Made by a program: the position numbers and the translations under genes. Positions 63,694 through 64,000 of a stretch of 64,000 nt of DNA are shown piece by piece. Below the pieces are notes generated by a model, which worked only from the letters and a program-made list of their open reading frames with translations, was not told the origin of the DNA and searched no databases. The first letter of the stretch is position 1. Each line of letters starts with the position of its first letter. The stretch comes from Linepithema humile (Eukaryota; Arthropoda; Insecta; Hymenoptera; Formicidae), in NCBI RefSeq assembly GCF_040581485.1, contig NC_090133.1, forward strand, positions 11,842,001 to 11,906,000. The letters are read 5' to 3'.

Positions 63694-64000
63694 ATGTTTA
63701 TAAGTTCTGTTTCTTCATCTGACTCATTAGAAGGATCATATGCCAATAATTTTTCAATTGTTCAAAATTCTGTGAAAATCAATAATATTTTAAGCAATGT
63801 ATCATCTCAATTTAGTATTAGTCCATCTTGTACTCCTGCTGAAAATGCTGAATTGTTTTCATGCCATAATTTGGAATCATCAATTGAAATAAATTAATAA
63901 ATCATCTTAGATGTTGGGCAATTGCACATCATATTGCTCTAGTTGCTGTTAGCAATTTATTACAAATTTTAAAATTACATTTCAAATTAAGCTCATTGCC
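63694..64000 (+). pseudogene. Start of a repetitive gene of unknown function (runs off window)
   Basis: The first frame (63694-63897) is serine-rich, with SSVSSSDSLEGSY and CTPAENAELFSC, and ends at a stop. From about 63880 another frame reads KLINHLRCWAIAHHIALVAVSNLLQILKLHF to the window end. A short helical LRxWAxxxxIxxxALxxLLxIL pattern near the N-terminus is common in repetitive insect ORFs that I cannot name. The shift between the parts suggests decay. Confidence 0.45.

Noticed and set aside
1..64000. CRISPR array, operons, ribosome binding sites
   Set aside because: The tandem repeats lack unique spacers of constant length, and the window is clearly eukaryotic with introns and TATA-type promoters.

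Overview
The window looks like repeat-dense, gene-poor insect nuclear DNA. Almost everything recognisable is a transposable element (TE) or a TE-derived gene fragment. Spliceosomal introns in the P-type and Harbinger genes, Jockey and RTE LINEs, Ty3/gypsy elements, and piggyBac, P, hAT, Tigger and Harbinger DNA transposons together point to an insect. An ant or other hymenopteran is my guess from the style of the families; no single feature proves it. I see no conventional host gene that is clearly intact.

Layout, left to right. 1-3.8 kb: a YqaJ/Ulp1-type gene split by a ~2.9 kb insertion that holds a 60-bp minisatellite and a fold-back element. 5.7-8.6 kb: a minus-strand Jockey ORF1 followed by a broken Tigger transposase. 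8.6-18.2 kb: a MITE split by an insertion that includes a solo LTR, then the 3' part of a gypsy element (Gypsy-2). Its integrase is cut by a hAT MITE (8-bp target site duplication, TSD) and by a 1.07 kb long-TIR element (8-bp TSD); two solo LTRs, one inside the other, and a possible 2 kb LTR follow. 18.2-22.3 kb: an unknown gene fragment cut by a hAT MITE, then a nearly intact piggyBac with four palindromes at exact 45-bp spacing. 23.3-27.6 kb: minus-strand Gypsy-3. 29-34.3 kb: satellites, an RTE LINE and a mariner-like 3' end.

34.3-45.5 kb: Gypsy-1 (tRNA-Lys primer binding site, gag, protease, RT, RNase H, integrase), broken by solo LTRs of two other families and bordered by unusual LTR sequence with an antisense ORF that has its own TATA box. 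45.5-49.6 kb: AT-rich DNA with fold-backs. 49.7-58.9 kb: a three-level nest, Harbinger inside P-like element A inside P-like element B. 59.1-61.2 kb: a palindrome with ~770-bp arms. 61.3-62.2 kb: a USP-type deubiquitinase fragment. 63.7 kb to the end: the start of another repetitive gene that runs off the window.

The genes do not form a pathway; they are layers of insertion, and the nesting gives relative ages. The most unusual signals are (1) four LTR families that each start with a perfect or near-perfect hairpin and carry arrays of short hairpins just after the TATA box, (2) the antisense ORF beside the Gypsy-1 primer binding site, (3) the periodic palindromes at the piggyBac end, and (4) fold-back elements of different size that share the same inner CTTGGCGCTGC junction.
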